Below, in pieces: positions 15,779-23,005 of a stretch of DNA of 64,000 nt; position 1 is the stretch's first letter; each line of letters opens with the position of its first letter. Source of the DNA: Desulfohalovibrio reitneri (lineage in GTDB: Bacteria; Desulfobacterota; Desulfovibrionia; Desulfovibrionales; Desulfovibrionaceae). The stretch lies in NCBI RefSeq assembly GCF_000711295.1, contig NZ_JOMJ01000003.1, positions 2,367,501 through 2,431,500 of the forward strand. Direction: 5' to 3'. Under the pieces are notes generated by a model. It was not told the DNA's origin. It was given only the letters and a program-made list of their open reading frames with translations, and made no database searches. Made by a program: the position numbers and the translations under genes.

Positions 15779-16465
15779 GTGAACAACATGCCCCCACGAT
15801 TCTCCGTCGTCATCCCCGTTCTCGGCGAGGCAGAGACCATCGCCGGAGCCGTGCGCCATCTGCGTGAAACGGCGCTGGGGCATGACGTGGAGGTGGTGGT
15901 GGCGGACGGCGACCCGGACGGCTCCACCCTGGAGGCGGTGGACGACCCCGAGGTGGTGTGTGTGCTGGCCCGAAAGGGGCGGGCGCGGCAGATGAACGCC
16001 GGGGCACGGGCCGCGTCCGGCGAGGTGCTGGCCTTCCTTCACGCCGACACCGTCCTGCCGCGCGGGGCCTTCGAGGTCATGGAGCGGGTGCTGGAGGGCA
16101 ACGGGGCCGGGGCCTTCGACCTGGCCATCGATTCCCCCCGCCCGGCCCTGCGGCTCATCGCCTGGATGGCCAACCGCCGCAGCCGCGCCACCCGCATGCC
16201 CTACGGCGACCAGTGCCTCTTTTTGCGCCGCCGCCTGTTCGAGGACATGGACGGCTTCGCCGACATCCCCCTGATGGAGGACGTGGAGTTCTGCCGCCGC
16301 CTGAAACGGCGCGGCACGCGGATGGAGCTGGCCCCCCAGCGGGTGTTGACATCCCCGCGGCGGTGGGAGAAGCAGGGCGTAGCCTACGGAACCCTGCGCA
16401 ACTGGACCCTTGTGAGCTTGTATTTCATGGGCGTTCCGCCCCAAAAACTTGTCCGCTGGTACTGA
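15779..16465 (+). CDS. GT2-family glycosyltransferase of the TIGR04283 type, 228 aa
   Basis: A GTG at 15779 has AAAGG at 5-bp spacing; an alternative ATG three codons later lacks good spacing. The GT-A fold is shown by FSVVIPVLGEAETIAGAVRH, the VVVADGDPDGST nucleotide motif and FLHADTVLPRGAF with the catalytic-metal Asp. The pairing of this subfamily (TIGR04283) with the next gene (TIGR04282/DUF2064) is a known conserved module. Database labels tie the pair to arsenosugar-type synthesis, which is not established here. It is the first gene of a four-gene rightward operon with overlapping or touching starts and stops. Confidence 0.85.
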   Translation: MNNMPPRFSVVIPVLGEAETIAGAVRHLRETALGHDVEVVVADGDPDGSTLEAVDDPEVVCVLARKGRARQMNAGARAASGEVLAFLHADTVLPRGAFEVMERVLEGNGAGAFDLAIDSPRPALRLIAWMANRRSRATRMPYGDQCLFLRRRLFEDMDGFADIPLMEDVEFCRRLKRRGTRMELAPQRVLTSPRRWEKQGVAYGTLRNWTLVSLYFMGVPPQKLVRWY

Positions 16466-17187
16466 TGGACGAACCCTACCCGCCCGACGGCGACCGCCGC
16501 GTCATCCTCTTTTTGAAAACGCCCCGCCCCGGAGCCGTGAAAACCCGCCTGGTGCCCCTGCTGGGGGAGGACGGGGCCGCGGGGCTGGCCAAGGCCATGG
16601 CCGAGGACACCCTGGCCATGCTGCGAACCCTTGACGCGCCCATTCTGGTGAGCGTGGAGCCGGAAAGGGATCTCTCCCGGGCTAGAAAATGGCTGGGCGA
16701 GGGGCCGTCCTACTTCCCCCAGCGCGGGGAGGACCTGGGACGCCGCATGGCCACCGCCCTGGCCGACGCCTTCGAGCAGGGCTCGGAGCGGGCCGTGCTG
16801 CTGGGCGCGGACCTGCCGGACCTGCCCTCGGAGATCGTCTCCCACGCCTTCCAGACATTGGAGCGCACAGACGCCGTGCTGGCCCCGGCCGCGGACGGCG
16901 GTTGGTTCCTCATCGGCTTCCGGGCCGACGCCTTCGACCGCTCCGTGCTGGACGGCATCCCCTGGAGCACGCCCGAGACCTTCCAGGCCACCTCCGATGC
17001 CCTGGACCGGGCCGGGGTGGCCTGGGCAATCCTGCCCGGCTGGCCGGATGTGGACACCCCGGCCGAGGTGGCCGAACTCAAGTCCCGGCTCGTTTCCGCC
17101 CACGGCCAGAATGGCTCCGGCGACATCGCCCCGCGCACGGCCGCCTTCCTCTTCGCCCGCGAGGTGGACGGGGGAGGGCATGGCTAG
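16465..17187 (+). CDS. DUF2064/TIGR04282-family glycosyltransferase, 240 aa
   Basis: The protein starts MDEPYPPDGDRRVILFLKTP, with the nucleotidyl-sugar motif KTPRPGAVKTRLVPLLGEDG typical of DUF2064. It has LLGADLPDLPSEIV (the GxDxP motif) and PAADGGWFLIGF. Members are small GT-A-fold transferases that accompany TIGR04283 enzymes. Its ATG overlaps the stop of the upstream gene by one base, and its end overlaps the next start by 8 bp. About 30 C-terminal residues extend past the recognisable domain. Confidence 0.87.
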   Translation: MDEPYPPDGDRRVILFLKTPRPGAVKTRLVPLLGEDGAAGLAKAMAEDTLAMLRTLDAPILVSVEPERDLSRARKWLGEGPSYFPQRGEDLGRRMATALADAFEQGSERAVLLGADLPDLPSEIVSHAFQTLERTDAVLAPAADGGWFLIGFRADAFDRSVLDGIPWSTPETFQATSDALDRAGVAWAILPGWPDVDTPAEVAELKSRLVSAHGQNGSGDIAPRTAAFLFAREVDGGGHG

Positions 17188-18310
17188 CCTGCTCTTCGTG
17201 GTCAGTGAGGACTGGTACTTCCTCTCCCACCGGCTGCACATCGCCCTGGCCGCCAAGGAGGCGGGCCACACGGTGGCCGTGGCCGCCCGCGACACCGGCC
17301 GCGCCGGGGACATCCGCGCCGCCGGACTGGATTTCCACCCCTTGCGCCTGGACCGGGGCGGCATGAATCCGGCGCGCGACCTGGCCACCCTGCGCCAGCT
17401 CGCCTCCCTGTTCCGCCGCCTTCGGCCCGACGTGGTGCATCTGGTGGCGCTGAAGCCGGTGCTCTACGGCGCGGCCGCCGCCCGCATGGCCGGGGTGCGG
17501 CGGGTGGTCTGCGCCGTGGCGGGAATGGGCTTCGCCTTCATCTCCACCGGGGCCAAGGCCGCCCTCATGCGGGCGGTCATGCGGGCGGGCTACCTTTTCG
17601 GCGTGCGCGGGCGCACCGGGGCGCGGGTCATCCTGCAAAACGAGGAGGACCGGGAGGAGCTTGTGCGGCGGAGCATGGTCCGGCCGGAACAAACCCGGCT
17701 CATTCCCGGCTCCGGCGTGGACACGGACCGCTTCGCTCCCGCCCCGGAACCCGGCGACCCGCGCGTGCTCTGCCATTCCCGCATGCTGCGCGACAAGGGC
17801 GTCGCCGAACTGGTGGAGGCCGGGGATATGGTGCGGGCGCGCGGCCTGGAAGCCGAGATCGTCCTGGCGGGCGAGCCGGACCCGGCCAACCCCGCCACCA
17901 TCCCCGAGGCCGACCTGCGCGCCTGGAACGACCAGGGCAAGGCGGTCTGGCTGGGCCGCCGGGCGGACATCCCGGCTCTGCTGGCTGGCTGCCAAATCGC
18001 CTGCCTGCCCTCCTACCGCGAGGGGCTGCCCCTCTCCCTCATCGAGGCGGCCGCCGCGGGACGGCCCATCGTGGCCACGGACGTCACCGGCTGCCGCGAG
18101 GTCGTCCGCCACGGGGTCAACGGCCTGCTGGTCCCGCCGCGCGACCCGGCCGCCCTGGCCGACGTCCTGGCCGATCTGCTGGCCGACACCGAGCGCCGCG
18201 CCGCCATGGGCCGCGAGTCCCGCCGCCTGGCCGAGGAACATTTCGCCGCGCCCATCATCCGTCAGGCCCATCTGGACCTCTACGCCGAACTGCTGCGGGA
18301 GGTGCCGTGA
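17180..18310 (+). CDS. GT4-type glycosyltransferase, 376 aa
   Basis: The GT-B fold is visible: N-terminal LLFVVSEDWYFLSHRLHIAL, a central IPGSGVDTDRFAPAP linker, and a C-terminal donor site with SYREGLPLSLIEAAAAGRPI and VATDVTGCREVV (the E-x7-E retaining GT4 motif). It resembles undecaprenyl-linked glycan enzymes of the WbpY/PglA type. It probably adds a sugar to a lipid-linked glycan at the inner face of the inner membrane. It overlaps the upstream gene by 8 bp and the downstream epimerase by 4 bp. Acceptor and sugar are unknown. Confidence 0.88.
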   Translation: MASLLFVVSEDWYFLSHRLHIALAAKEAGHTVAVAARDTGRAGDIRAAGLDFHPLRLDRGGMNPARDLATLRQLASLFRRLRPDVVHLVALKPVLYGAAAARMAGVRRVVCAVAGMGFAFISTGAKAALMRAVMRAGYLFGVRGRTGARVILQNEEDREELVRRSMVRPEQTRLIPGSGVDTDRFAPAPEPGDPRVLCHSRMLRDKGVAELVEAGDMVRARGLEAEIVLAGEPDPANPATIPEADLRAWNDQGKAVWLGRRADIPALLAGCQIACLPSYREGLPLSLIEAAAAGRPIVATDVTGCREVVRHGVNGLLVPPRDPAALADVLADLLADTERRAAMGRESRRLAEEHFAAPIIRQAHLDLYAELLREVP

Positions 18311-19251
18311 GGGTTCTGGTCACGGGAGCCACCGGCTTCGTGGGGCGCGCCCTGGTGCGCCGCCTGCTGGACGAGGGGCATGCGGTGCGGGCTGTGGTCC
18401 GTGCCGGGGACGTCAGCCTGCCGGATGCGGCGGAACGCGTGGTGGTCCCCGATCTGGCCGCCGCGCCGCCCGGTTCCGAGCATTTTCAGGGCATGGACGC
18501 CGTGGCCCATCTGGCCGCCCGCGTCCACCGCATGCGCGATTCCTCGGAAGATCCCCTGGCGGCCAACCGCCGCCTCAACCGCGACGCCACCCTCGCCCTC
18601 GCCCGGCGGACTGCCGAGTGCGGCGTGTCGCGCTTCCTTTTCCTCTCCACCGTCAAGGTCCACGGCGAGGCCACCCACGGCCGCCCCTTCCGCGAGACCG
18701 ACGCCCCCGCGCCCGAGGATCCCTACGCCATCAGCAAGCTGGAGGCGGAGCGCGCCCTGGCGGACATCCCCGGCCTGGCACCGGTCGTCCTCCGCCCGCC
18801 CTTGGTCTACGGGCCCGGCGTGCGGGCCAACTTCCTCCGCCTGCTCAAGCTGGCCCGCTCCGGCCTGCCGCTCCCCCTGGGTGCGGCCCGCAACAAGCGT
18901 TCCCTGGTTTCCGTCGACAACCTCGCGGACGCCGCCCTGACCTGCCTCGTCCACCCGGCCGCACCCGGCCGAACCTTCCTCGTCTCCGACGGCCGCGATC
19001 TCTCCACCGCCGACCTCGTCCGCATTCTGGCCCGCCACATGGGCCGCCCCTGCCGCCTCCTCCCCATCCCCCCCGCTATCCTCCGCTTCGCCGCCCGCGC
19101 CCTGGGCAAGTCCGCCCTGGCCGACCGCCTGCTGAACGACCTCCAGCTCGACCCCTCCCGCCTCCAAACCACCCTGGACTGGACCCCGCTCCAAACCCCG
19201 GAAGAAGCGATGCAACAAACAGCCGAATGGTTCGAGGAAGAGGCGGAGTAG
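18307..19251 (+). CDS. NAD-dependent epimerase/dehydratase (extended SDR), 314 aa
   Basis: A GTG start overlaps the previous stop (GTGA). The NAD(P)-binding motif is GATGFVG (residues 7-13). The catalytic Tyr/Lys pair is in YAISKLEAE, with the Ser in FLSTVKVHGE. Residues LVYGPGVRANFLRLL form the sugar-nucleotide binding loop. Length and motifs match UDP-hexose 4-epimerase/4-reductase relatives, such as those making WbpP/WbpV-type precursors, but substrate cannot be assigned. It closes the glycosylation operon; repeat R4 begins just after its stop. Confidence 0.87.
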   Translation: MRVLVTGATGFVGRALVRRLLDEGHAVRAVVRAGDVSLPDAAERVVVPDLAAAPPGSEHFQGMDAVAHLAARVHRMRDSSEDPLAANRRLNRDATLALARRTAECGVSRFLFLSTVKVHGEATHGRPFRETDAPAPEDPYAISKLEAERALADIPGLAPVVLRPPLVYGPGVRANFLRLLKLARSGLPLPLGAARNKRSLVSVDNLADAALTCLVHPAAPGRTFLVSDGRDLSTADLVRILARHMGRPCRLLPIPPAILRFAARALGKSALADRLLNDLQLDPSRLQTTLDWTPLQTPEEAMQQTAEWFEEEAE

Positions 19252-19267
19252 GGGGAAAGGCAGCAGG

Positions 19268-19333
19268 GGGAATGGAAGGCGGCCGGCGGGGGTGAGTGTT
19301 CAGGGAAGCGGGATGAACCCCTCGCCCTCCTTT
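19268..19333 (-). repeat. Structured repeat copy R4, 3' tail (inverted orientation)
   Basis: Read on the minus strand this stretch gives CCCTGAACACTCACCCCCGC and then CGGCCGCCTTCCATTCCCCC, matching the tail of R2/R3. The corresponding 5' half lies at 19985-20180. The PsiE-like gene occupies the middle, where the long hairpin would be. Confidence 0.65.
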
Positions 19334-19370
19334 CTTGACACGGCATGTGAATCTTTATACCCACGATGGT

Positions 19371-19937
19371 ATGCTTGACCCCTCAAATAACCAAAAAGCC
19401 TCGGAATCCGGCAAAGCTCGCGATTACCTTGAGGAATGCCACATCCTGGGGTCGGGCGATCCGCTGGTCTGCTTTCTTCAAAAGATCTTGCGTGGGGCGG
19501 TGCGTGTACTCGCCGTCATCATGACGCTGGTCATCGTGTGGGGCTTGCTCGACGTTGGCTGGGTCATCTACCAGCGCCTCAGGGTGCCTCCGTATTTTCT
19601 CCTCAACATAAGCGACATATTGGCAACGTTCGGGGCCTTCATGGCCGTTCTCATCGCCATCGAAATTTTCGCGAACATTGTTGTCTATCTACAGTCCCAC
19701 GTCATACATTTGAGGCTGGTGCTGGCGACGGCACTCATGGCCGCGGCTCGGAAGGTCATCGTACTCGACTTCAAGACCGTTGAACCACCCTTCGTGTACG
19801 CACTCGGCGTAGTGATACTCGCTTTGGCGTTGGCGTTCTGGCTTGTTTCCAGAGTAAACACCTCCGGCACAAGCAGCCAATTGGAACTGGATGGGAGTGA
19901 ATACGTTGATGGAAACAGAGGCGGCGCGATAAAATAA
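19371..19937 (+). CDS. PsiE-like (phosphate-starvation-inducible E family) membrane protein, 188 aa
   Basis: After a 45-residue cytoplasmic lead, four membrane helices follow: VRVLAVIMTLVIVWGLLDVG, ILATFGAFMAVLIAIEIFAN, VLATALMAAARKVIVL and YALGVVILALALAFWLVSRV. The conserved charged spots of PsiE (IEIF, ARKVIVLD) are present. Function of the family is unknown. The ATG at 19371 has no clear ribosome-binding site; a TTG at 19335 is in frame but coincides with a TTGACA -35-like box. Base composition and codon use are less GC-rich than neighbours, and the gene sits inside a disrupted copy of the structured repeat, consistent with lateral arrival. Confidence 0.7.
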   Translation: MLDPSNNQKASESGKARDYLEECHILGSGDPLVCFLQKILRGAVRVLAVIMTLVIVWGLLDVGWVIYQRLRVPPYFLLNISDILATFGAFMAVLIAIEIFANIVVYLQSHVIHLRLVLATALMAAARKVIVLDFKTVEPPFVYALGVVILALALAFWLVSRVNTSGTSSQLELDGSEYVDGNRGGAIK

Positions 19938-19984
19938 GGCATCATTCTGGGCTGGTGAGGAAAGAAACCAGCGTGCAGAGCGTC

Positions 19985-20180
19985 TGATGCCAAACAGTCA
20001 TGGTTCATTTTTTATCGGGGAGGCGAATCACCACAGTCGAGACGTCGAGGGCTTCTCCCCTCCATCCTTTCTGACGCACTTCATCCCGCGAATACAAATG
20101 CAAAGTTGTTTTGCCTCAGGGGCCAGGGGGTGCGCAGCCCCTAGGTCGCCCGATGGGCGAAATCTTGATTTCTTTCCTTT
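19985..20180 (-). repeat. Structured repeat copy R4, 5' half (inverted orientation)
   Basis: On the minus strand this reads AAGATTTCGCCCATCGGGCG, CTAGGGGCTGCGCACCCCCT, CAAAACAACTTTGCATTTGT and ATTCGCGGGATGAAG, the diagnostic order of the repeat head. Further on come GACTGTGGTGATTC and GTTTGGCATCAGACGC, matching mid-repeat blocks in R2/R3. It fills most of the 313-bp gap between the PsiE-like and TPR genes. Confidence 0.7.
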
Positions 20181-20188
20181 CCCCCCAC

Positions 20189-20243
20189 ATACCGAGAAAG
20201 GGCCGTTCAGCGCAATGCGCTGAACGGCCCTTTCTCGGTATGA
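20189..20243. repeat. Perfect 26-bp inverted repeat with 3-base loop
   Basis: Arm 20189-20214 (CATACCGAGAAAGGGCCGTT and the next six bases) is exactly complementary to 20218-20243, with AAT between. It sits 9 bp after the stop of the TPR gene and 9 bp from the start of repeat R4. No U-tract follows on either strand. It could be a terminator-like 3' end, an mRNA-stabilising hairpin, or a recombination scar. Confidence 0.85.
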
Positions 20244-20251
20244 TTCCATCC

Positions 20252-21109
20252 CTACAAGTCGAAGGTGTAGGTCTTTTTTTCTTTGGACTGGCCGTTTTTG
20301 TCGCGTCCGAAGATGCGGGGTTTGACTTGTTTAGCGATTTTTTCGGCTTCGGAGGCGAAGGGGTTGATGTCCATGGCGGCCTGGGCCATGTCGTAGGCCT
20401 CGTCCCATTCTTTCTTTTTCATGTGGATGCGGGCCAGGATGGTGTAGGTGCGGTCGTTGGGCCCGAAGTTGCGCAGGGCGTTCTTGGTGACGTCCTCGGC
20501 CCGTTCCAGTTCGCCCAGGTGTTCCAGGGCGTTGACCAAGTGGGTGTAGGGCCTGGGGTCGCGGGGGTCCTGTTCGATTGCCGCGTTGAGGTACTCCACG
20601 GATTCCTGCACCAGCCTGCCGCGCAGCAGCCGTGAGCCCACGTCCTGCAGCAGGCCGGGCTCGTCGGCGAACTTGTCCGCGGCCTTGCGGAAGGCGCGCC
20701 TGGCCTCGTCCTGGCTGCCCTCGTCCAGCAGCTTCTGCGCGCCCAGCACCGCCTCGTCGATGGACAGCTTGTAGGCCCGCATCTTCTCCTGCTCGGCCTT
20801 TTCGATGGCCGAGTTGATGCGGTCGCGCAGCTTGGTGAGGGTGGCCAGGAGATTTTTCTCCTGCCCGCGCTTGAAGGTCAGCCCCTTGGGAAAGAGGTTC
20901 TTCATGTGGGACTGGGCGCTCAGAGTCCGCAGCACCTCGTCGATGAGGATCTCCACCTCGAACTTTTCCCGGCCGTACATCTGCTTGGCCTTGGACAGCC
21001 CGGTGAGCGCGTCGATGAGCGCGTCCAGGGTGCGCACCACGTCATGCTTGGTGACGTGCGCCTTGGCCCTGGCCACATGTTCCTTAATCTCCTTGACTTC
21101 CGCTTTCAT
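20252..21109 (-). CDS. Tetratricopeptide-repeat protein, 285 aa
   Basis: The N-terminal ~115 residues are charged alpha-helix (MKAEVKEIKEHVARAKAHVT; GLTFKRGQEKNLLATLTKLR). Residues ~125-265 hold TPR-like helical pairs: EARRAFRKAADKFADEPGLL, SVEYLNAAIEQDPRDPRPYT, ALEHLGELERAEDVTKNALR and YTILARIHMKKKEWDEAYDM. No signal peptide is present, so the protein is cytoplasmic. TPRs mediate protein-protein contacts; the partner is unknown. It stands alone and is divergent from the selenoprotein gene. Confidence 0.8.
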   Translation of the reverse strand: MKAEVKEIKEHVARAKAHVTKHDVVRTLDALIDALTGLSKAKQMYGREKFEVEILIDEVLRTLSAQSHMKNLFPKGLTFKRGQEKNLLATLTKLRDRINSAIEKAEQEKMRAYKLSIDEAVLGAQKLLDEGSQDEARRAFRKAADKFADEPGLLQDVGSRLLRGRLVQESVEYLNAAIEQDPRDPRPYTHLVNALEHLGELERAEDVTKNALRNFGPNDRTYTILARIHMKKKEWDEAYDMAQAAMDINPFASEAEKIAKQVKPRIFGRDKNGQSKEKKTYTFDL

Positions 21110-21189
21110 GAACGCCGTTCCCTATTATTGAAATCACTACGCAAAGAGGCAAGGGGTTGCAAGAACAGCCGCCCCGGTGCCCAATTGGT

Positions 21190-21219
21190 TTGCGACGGCG
21201 CATCCATGTGGTCTATGAT
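21190..21219 (+). promoter_or_regulatory. Candidate sigma-70 promoter of the selenoprotein gene
   Basis: TTGCGA (21190-21195) and TATGAT (21214-21219) are separated by 18 bp. They lie 39 bp before the ATG at 21258, a suitable distance, with AAGGGAGGA in between as ribosome-binding site. Confidence 0.5.
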
Positions 21220-21257
21220 AGTTTACACGCTGCACTGGAAGACAAGGGAGGAACTTC

Positions 21258-21467
21258 ATGTCCAAAATCGTCATCTACGGCAAGTCCGCCTGACCCCACA
21301 CCACCCGGGCCAGGTCGGCCCACCCGGACGCCGAGTACCGCGACGTCAAGGAAGACCCCAAAGCCATGGAGGAAATGCTCGAACACAGCGACGGACGGCG
21401 CGAAGTCCCCGTCATCGTCGAAGACGGCAAAGCCACCATCGGCTACGGCGGCACCTGAGGCGTTTAA
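21258..21467 (+). CDS. UXX-star glutaredoxin-like selenoprotein with two selenocysteines, 69 aa (two TGA read through)
   Basis: From the ATG (AAGGGAGGA upstream) the frame reads MSKIVIYGKSA-U-PHTTRARSAHPDAEYRDV and continues through REVPVIVEDGKATIGYGGT-U-G-V, then TAA. TGA codons fall at codon 12 and codon 67. With both decoded as Sec, the protein has a glutaredoxin/thioredoxin-fold start (beta strand, then U-P-H-T at the active-site position), the cis-Pro loop EVPVIV and a C-terminal U-x-x-stop tail. That combination defines the UXX-star (seleno)protein family, small redox proteins of unknown substrate. A SECIS-like hairpin follows each TGA at matching distance. Conventional gene callers would miss this gene. 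It is an independent unit with its own promoter and terminator. Confidence 0.88.
21291..21321 (+). promoter_or_regulatory. SECIS-like hairpin for Sec12 (TGA 21291-21293)
   Basis: Thirteen bases after the TGA, GGGCC (21307-21311) pairs with GGCCC (21317-21321) around the loop AGGTC. The loop begins 21 nt from the TGA. A GGUC in the apical loop is the element contacted by SelB in the E. coli fdhF SECIS. Confidence 0.7.
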
Positions 21468-21487
21468 TCAACCCGGCCGTGCGCCGG
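21456..21487 (+). promoter_or_regulatory. SECIS-like hairpin for Sec67 (TGA 21456-21458)
   Basis: CCGGC (21473-21477) pairs with GCCGG (21483-21487) around loop CGTGC. The loop begins 22 nt from the TGA, almost the same geometry as at the first TGA. It extends past the final TAA stop, so it is partly in the 3' untranslated region. Confidence 0.6.
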
Positions 21488-21520
21488 ATTAGCAGAAAAA
21501 CAAGTAATCAAACCTTCGTC

Positions 21521-21555
21521 CTTTCTTGCGGCGGGTTCAACCCGCCGCAAGAAAG
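21521..21555 (+). terminator. Hairpin after the selenoprotein gene
   Basis: A 15-bp perfect stem (CTTTCTTGCGGCGGG with its complement) encloses a TTCAA loop. It lies 53 bp after the stop and abuts the start of repeat R2. No long U-tract follows; GAAAG is next. Confidence 0.6.
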
Positions 21556-21938
21556 GAAAGATTTCGCCCTTCGGGCGACCAAGGGGCTGCGCGCCCCCTG
21601 GACCCTGCGGCAAAATAATTTTGCATTTGTATTCGCGGGATTGAGCGCGCCATGGGTATGCGTGGGAGCGCTCCGGCGAACCTGCGATTGTAGTGATTTC
21701 AAAGCCGTAAAAAGCCGCCCTGGCAGTTTGGCTTCAGATGCGTTCAACGCGGAATTGGGCTGATGTCCCTCCGGCCGCCACATGCCCGCACCACGCCCTC
21801 GAGCGAAGCGAGCGGTAAAATTTTTGCGGAAGGAGAATGAGGGCGTGGGAGAAAGAGGAAACCGCTTTTTTAAAAGGGGTTTTCTCCTTCTCCCACTGCC
21901 CTGAATCGCAACCCCCGCCAGCCACCTTCCATTCCCCT
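21554..21938 (+). repeat. Structured interspersed repeat, copy R2 (complete)
   Basis: A complete copy of ~385 bp: GGAAAGATTTCGCCCTTCGG hairpin, GGGGC-TGCGC-GCCCC hairpin, CAAAATAATTTTGCATTTGT box, then TTTGGCTTCAGATGCGTTCA, GAGCGAAGCGAGCG, the long hairpin (GTGGGAGAAAGAGGAAACC with GGTTTTCTCCTTCTCCCAC) and the tail CCAGCCACCTTCCATTCCCC. It fills the convergent gap between the selenoprotein gene and azlD. Any open frame within it is not credible as a gene. Confidence 0.85.
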
Positions 21939-21989
21939 CCACCTCGCAAAAACACCCGCCCCGCGGGGGCGGCCCGATTTTGCCACAAT

Positions 21990-22292
21990 CTACACAACGT
22001 GCCGTAGCGCCCAGACGGCCGCGACTCCGGCGAGCATGGCCAGGGGGAGGGAGCCGGCGGCGCGGGCGGTGATGATGGTGATGAGGGAGGCGACGGCTTC
22101 GGCGGTGCCTTGGGTGAGGGCGGCTGGGGCGACGATGCCGATGAGGATGCCGCCGGGCAGGGCTTGGAGGAAGGCTCCGGCGCGTCCCGAGAGGGGGAGC
22201 CGGGTGGCCAGGAAAAGGCCCAGGACGCGGGTGAGGTAGGTGGCCAGGACCATGCCGGCGATGGTGAGGTAGACGGCGGCGGTATCGCTCAC
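21990..22292 (-). CDS. azlD: AzlD-family branched-chain amino acid exporter small subunit, 100 aa
   Basis: A GTG at 22292 overlaps the stop of azlC (GTGA). The 100-residue protein has the AzlD pattern: YLTIAGMVLATYLTRVLGLF, then FLQALPGGILIGIVAPAALT, with further helices to the end. AzlD and AzlC together form an inner-membrane exporter for branched-chain amino acids or their analogues. Confidence 0.88.
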   Translation of the reverse strand: MSDTAAVYLTIAGMVLATYLTRVLGLFLATRLPLSGRAGAFLQALPGGILIGIVAPAALTQGTAEAVASLITIITARAAGSLPLAMLAGVAAVWALRHVV

Positions 22293-22996
22293 GACTCGTC
22301 TCCCTTGGCGAGCGCGCCGACCAGTCCGGCGGCCAGTCCTCCGGCCAGGATGTACCATTTACCCGGGGCGAGGCGTTCGGTGAGCAGGGCGGCGGCGGCC
22401 GCTGCCAGCCAGGGCAGGAGGTCCGTTCGTCCGCGCCACATGCCGCAGAGCAGGGCCAGGAATACGGCGGTGAAGGCGAAGTCGAGGCCGATGGCGCGGG
22501 GGTCGCCCATGGCTTCCAGGGCGGCCGCGCCTATCCAGGTGGTGGCGAACCAGACGACCCAGACCATGGCCCCGCCGCCGATGAGGTGGGCGGCGTCGGT
22601 TTCGCCCTGGCCGCGCGCTTTCATGGTCATGGCCCAGTTTTCGTCGGCCATGAAGTAGACGGAGAGGTAGGCGCGGCCGGGGGAGACGCGGCTGAACCAG
22701 GGCGCCAGGGCCGCGCCCATGAGCACGTGGCGGAGGTTGATGACGAAGGTGGCCAGGGTGATGGCCAGGATTTCCGGCGGCGCGGACCAGGCTTCCACGG
22801 CCACCAGCTGGGAGGCCCCGGCGAAGACGGTGGCGCTCATGACCAGGGCCTGGGCGATGGTCAGCCCGGCCTGCATGGCCAGCGCGCCGAAGAGCAGGCC
22901 GTAGGCCCCCACGCCCAGGGCGGGCGCGAACGTCTGGCGGAAGCCGCGCAGGAACCCGGCGCGGGTGAAGGTGACTGTCTCGAACGGGTTGGTCAT
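22289..22996 (-). CDS. azlC: AzlC-family branched-chain amino acid exporter large subunit, 235 aa
   Basis: AzlC signature segments are visible: GFRQTFAPALGVGAYGLLFG, FAGASQLVAVEAWSAPPEIL, LRHVLMGAALAPWFSR and YFMADENWAM. It is an integral membrane protein. The gene is coupled to azlD by a 4-bp overlap, and an AraC-type regulator gene ends 10 bp upstream on the same strand, the usual AzlC-associated arrangement. Together they probably form a regulated export operon. Confidence 0.92.
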   Translation of the reverse strand: MTNPFETVTFTRAGFLRGFRQTFAPALGVGAYGLLFGALAMQAGLTIAQALVMSATVFAGASQLVAVEAWSAPPEILAITLATFVINLRHVLMGAALAPWFSRVSPGRAYLSVYFMADENWAMTMKARGQGETDAAHLIGGGAMVWVVWFATTWIGAAALEAMGDPRAIGLDFAFTAVFLALLCGMWRGRTDLLPWLAAAAAALLTERLAPGKWYILAGGLAAGLVGALAKGDES

Positions 22997-23005
22997 CTTC
23001 CGGCA

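Noticed and set aside
21540-21760. Similar short open frames inside repeats R2 and R3 (for example FALRATKGLRAPWTLRQ)
   Set aside because: They are shared only because the DNA is repeated; hairpin-preserving changes, not codon-preserving ones, dominate, and R1 breaks the frame.
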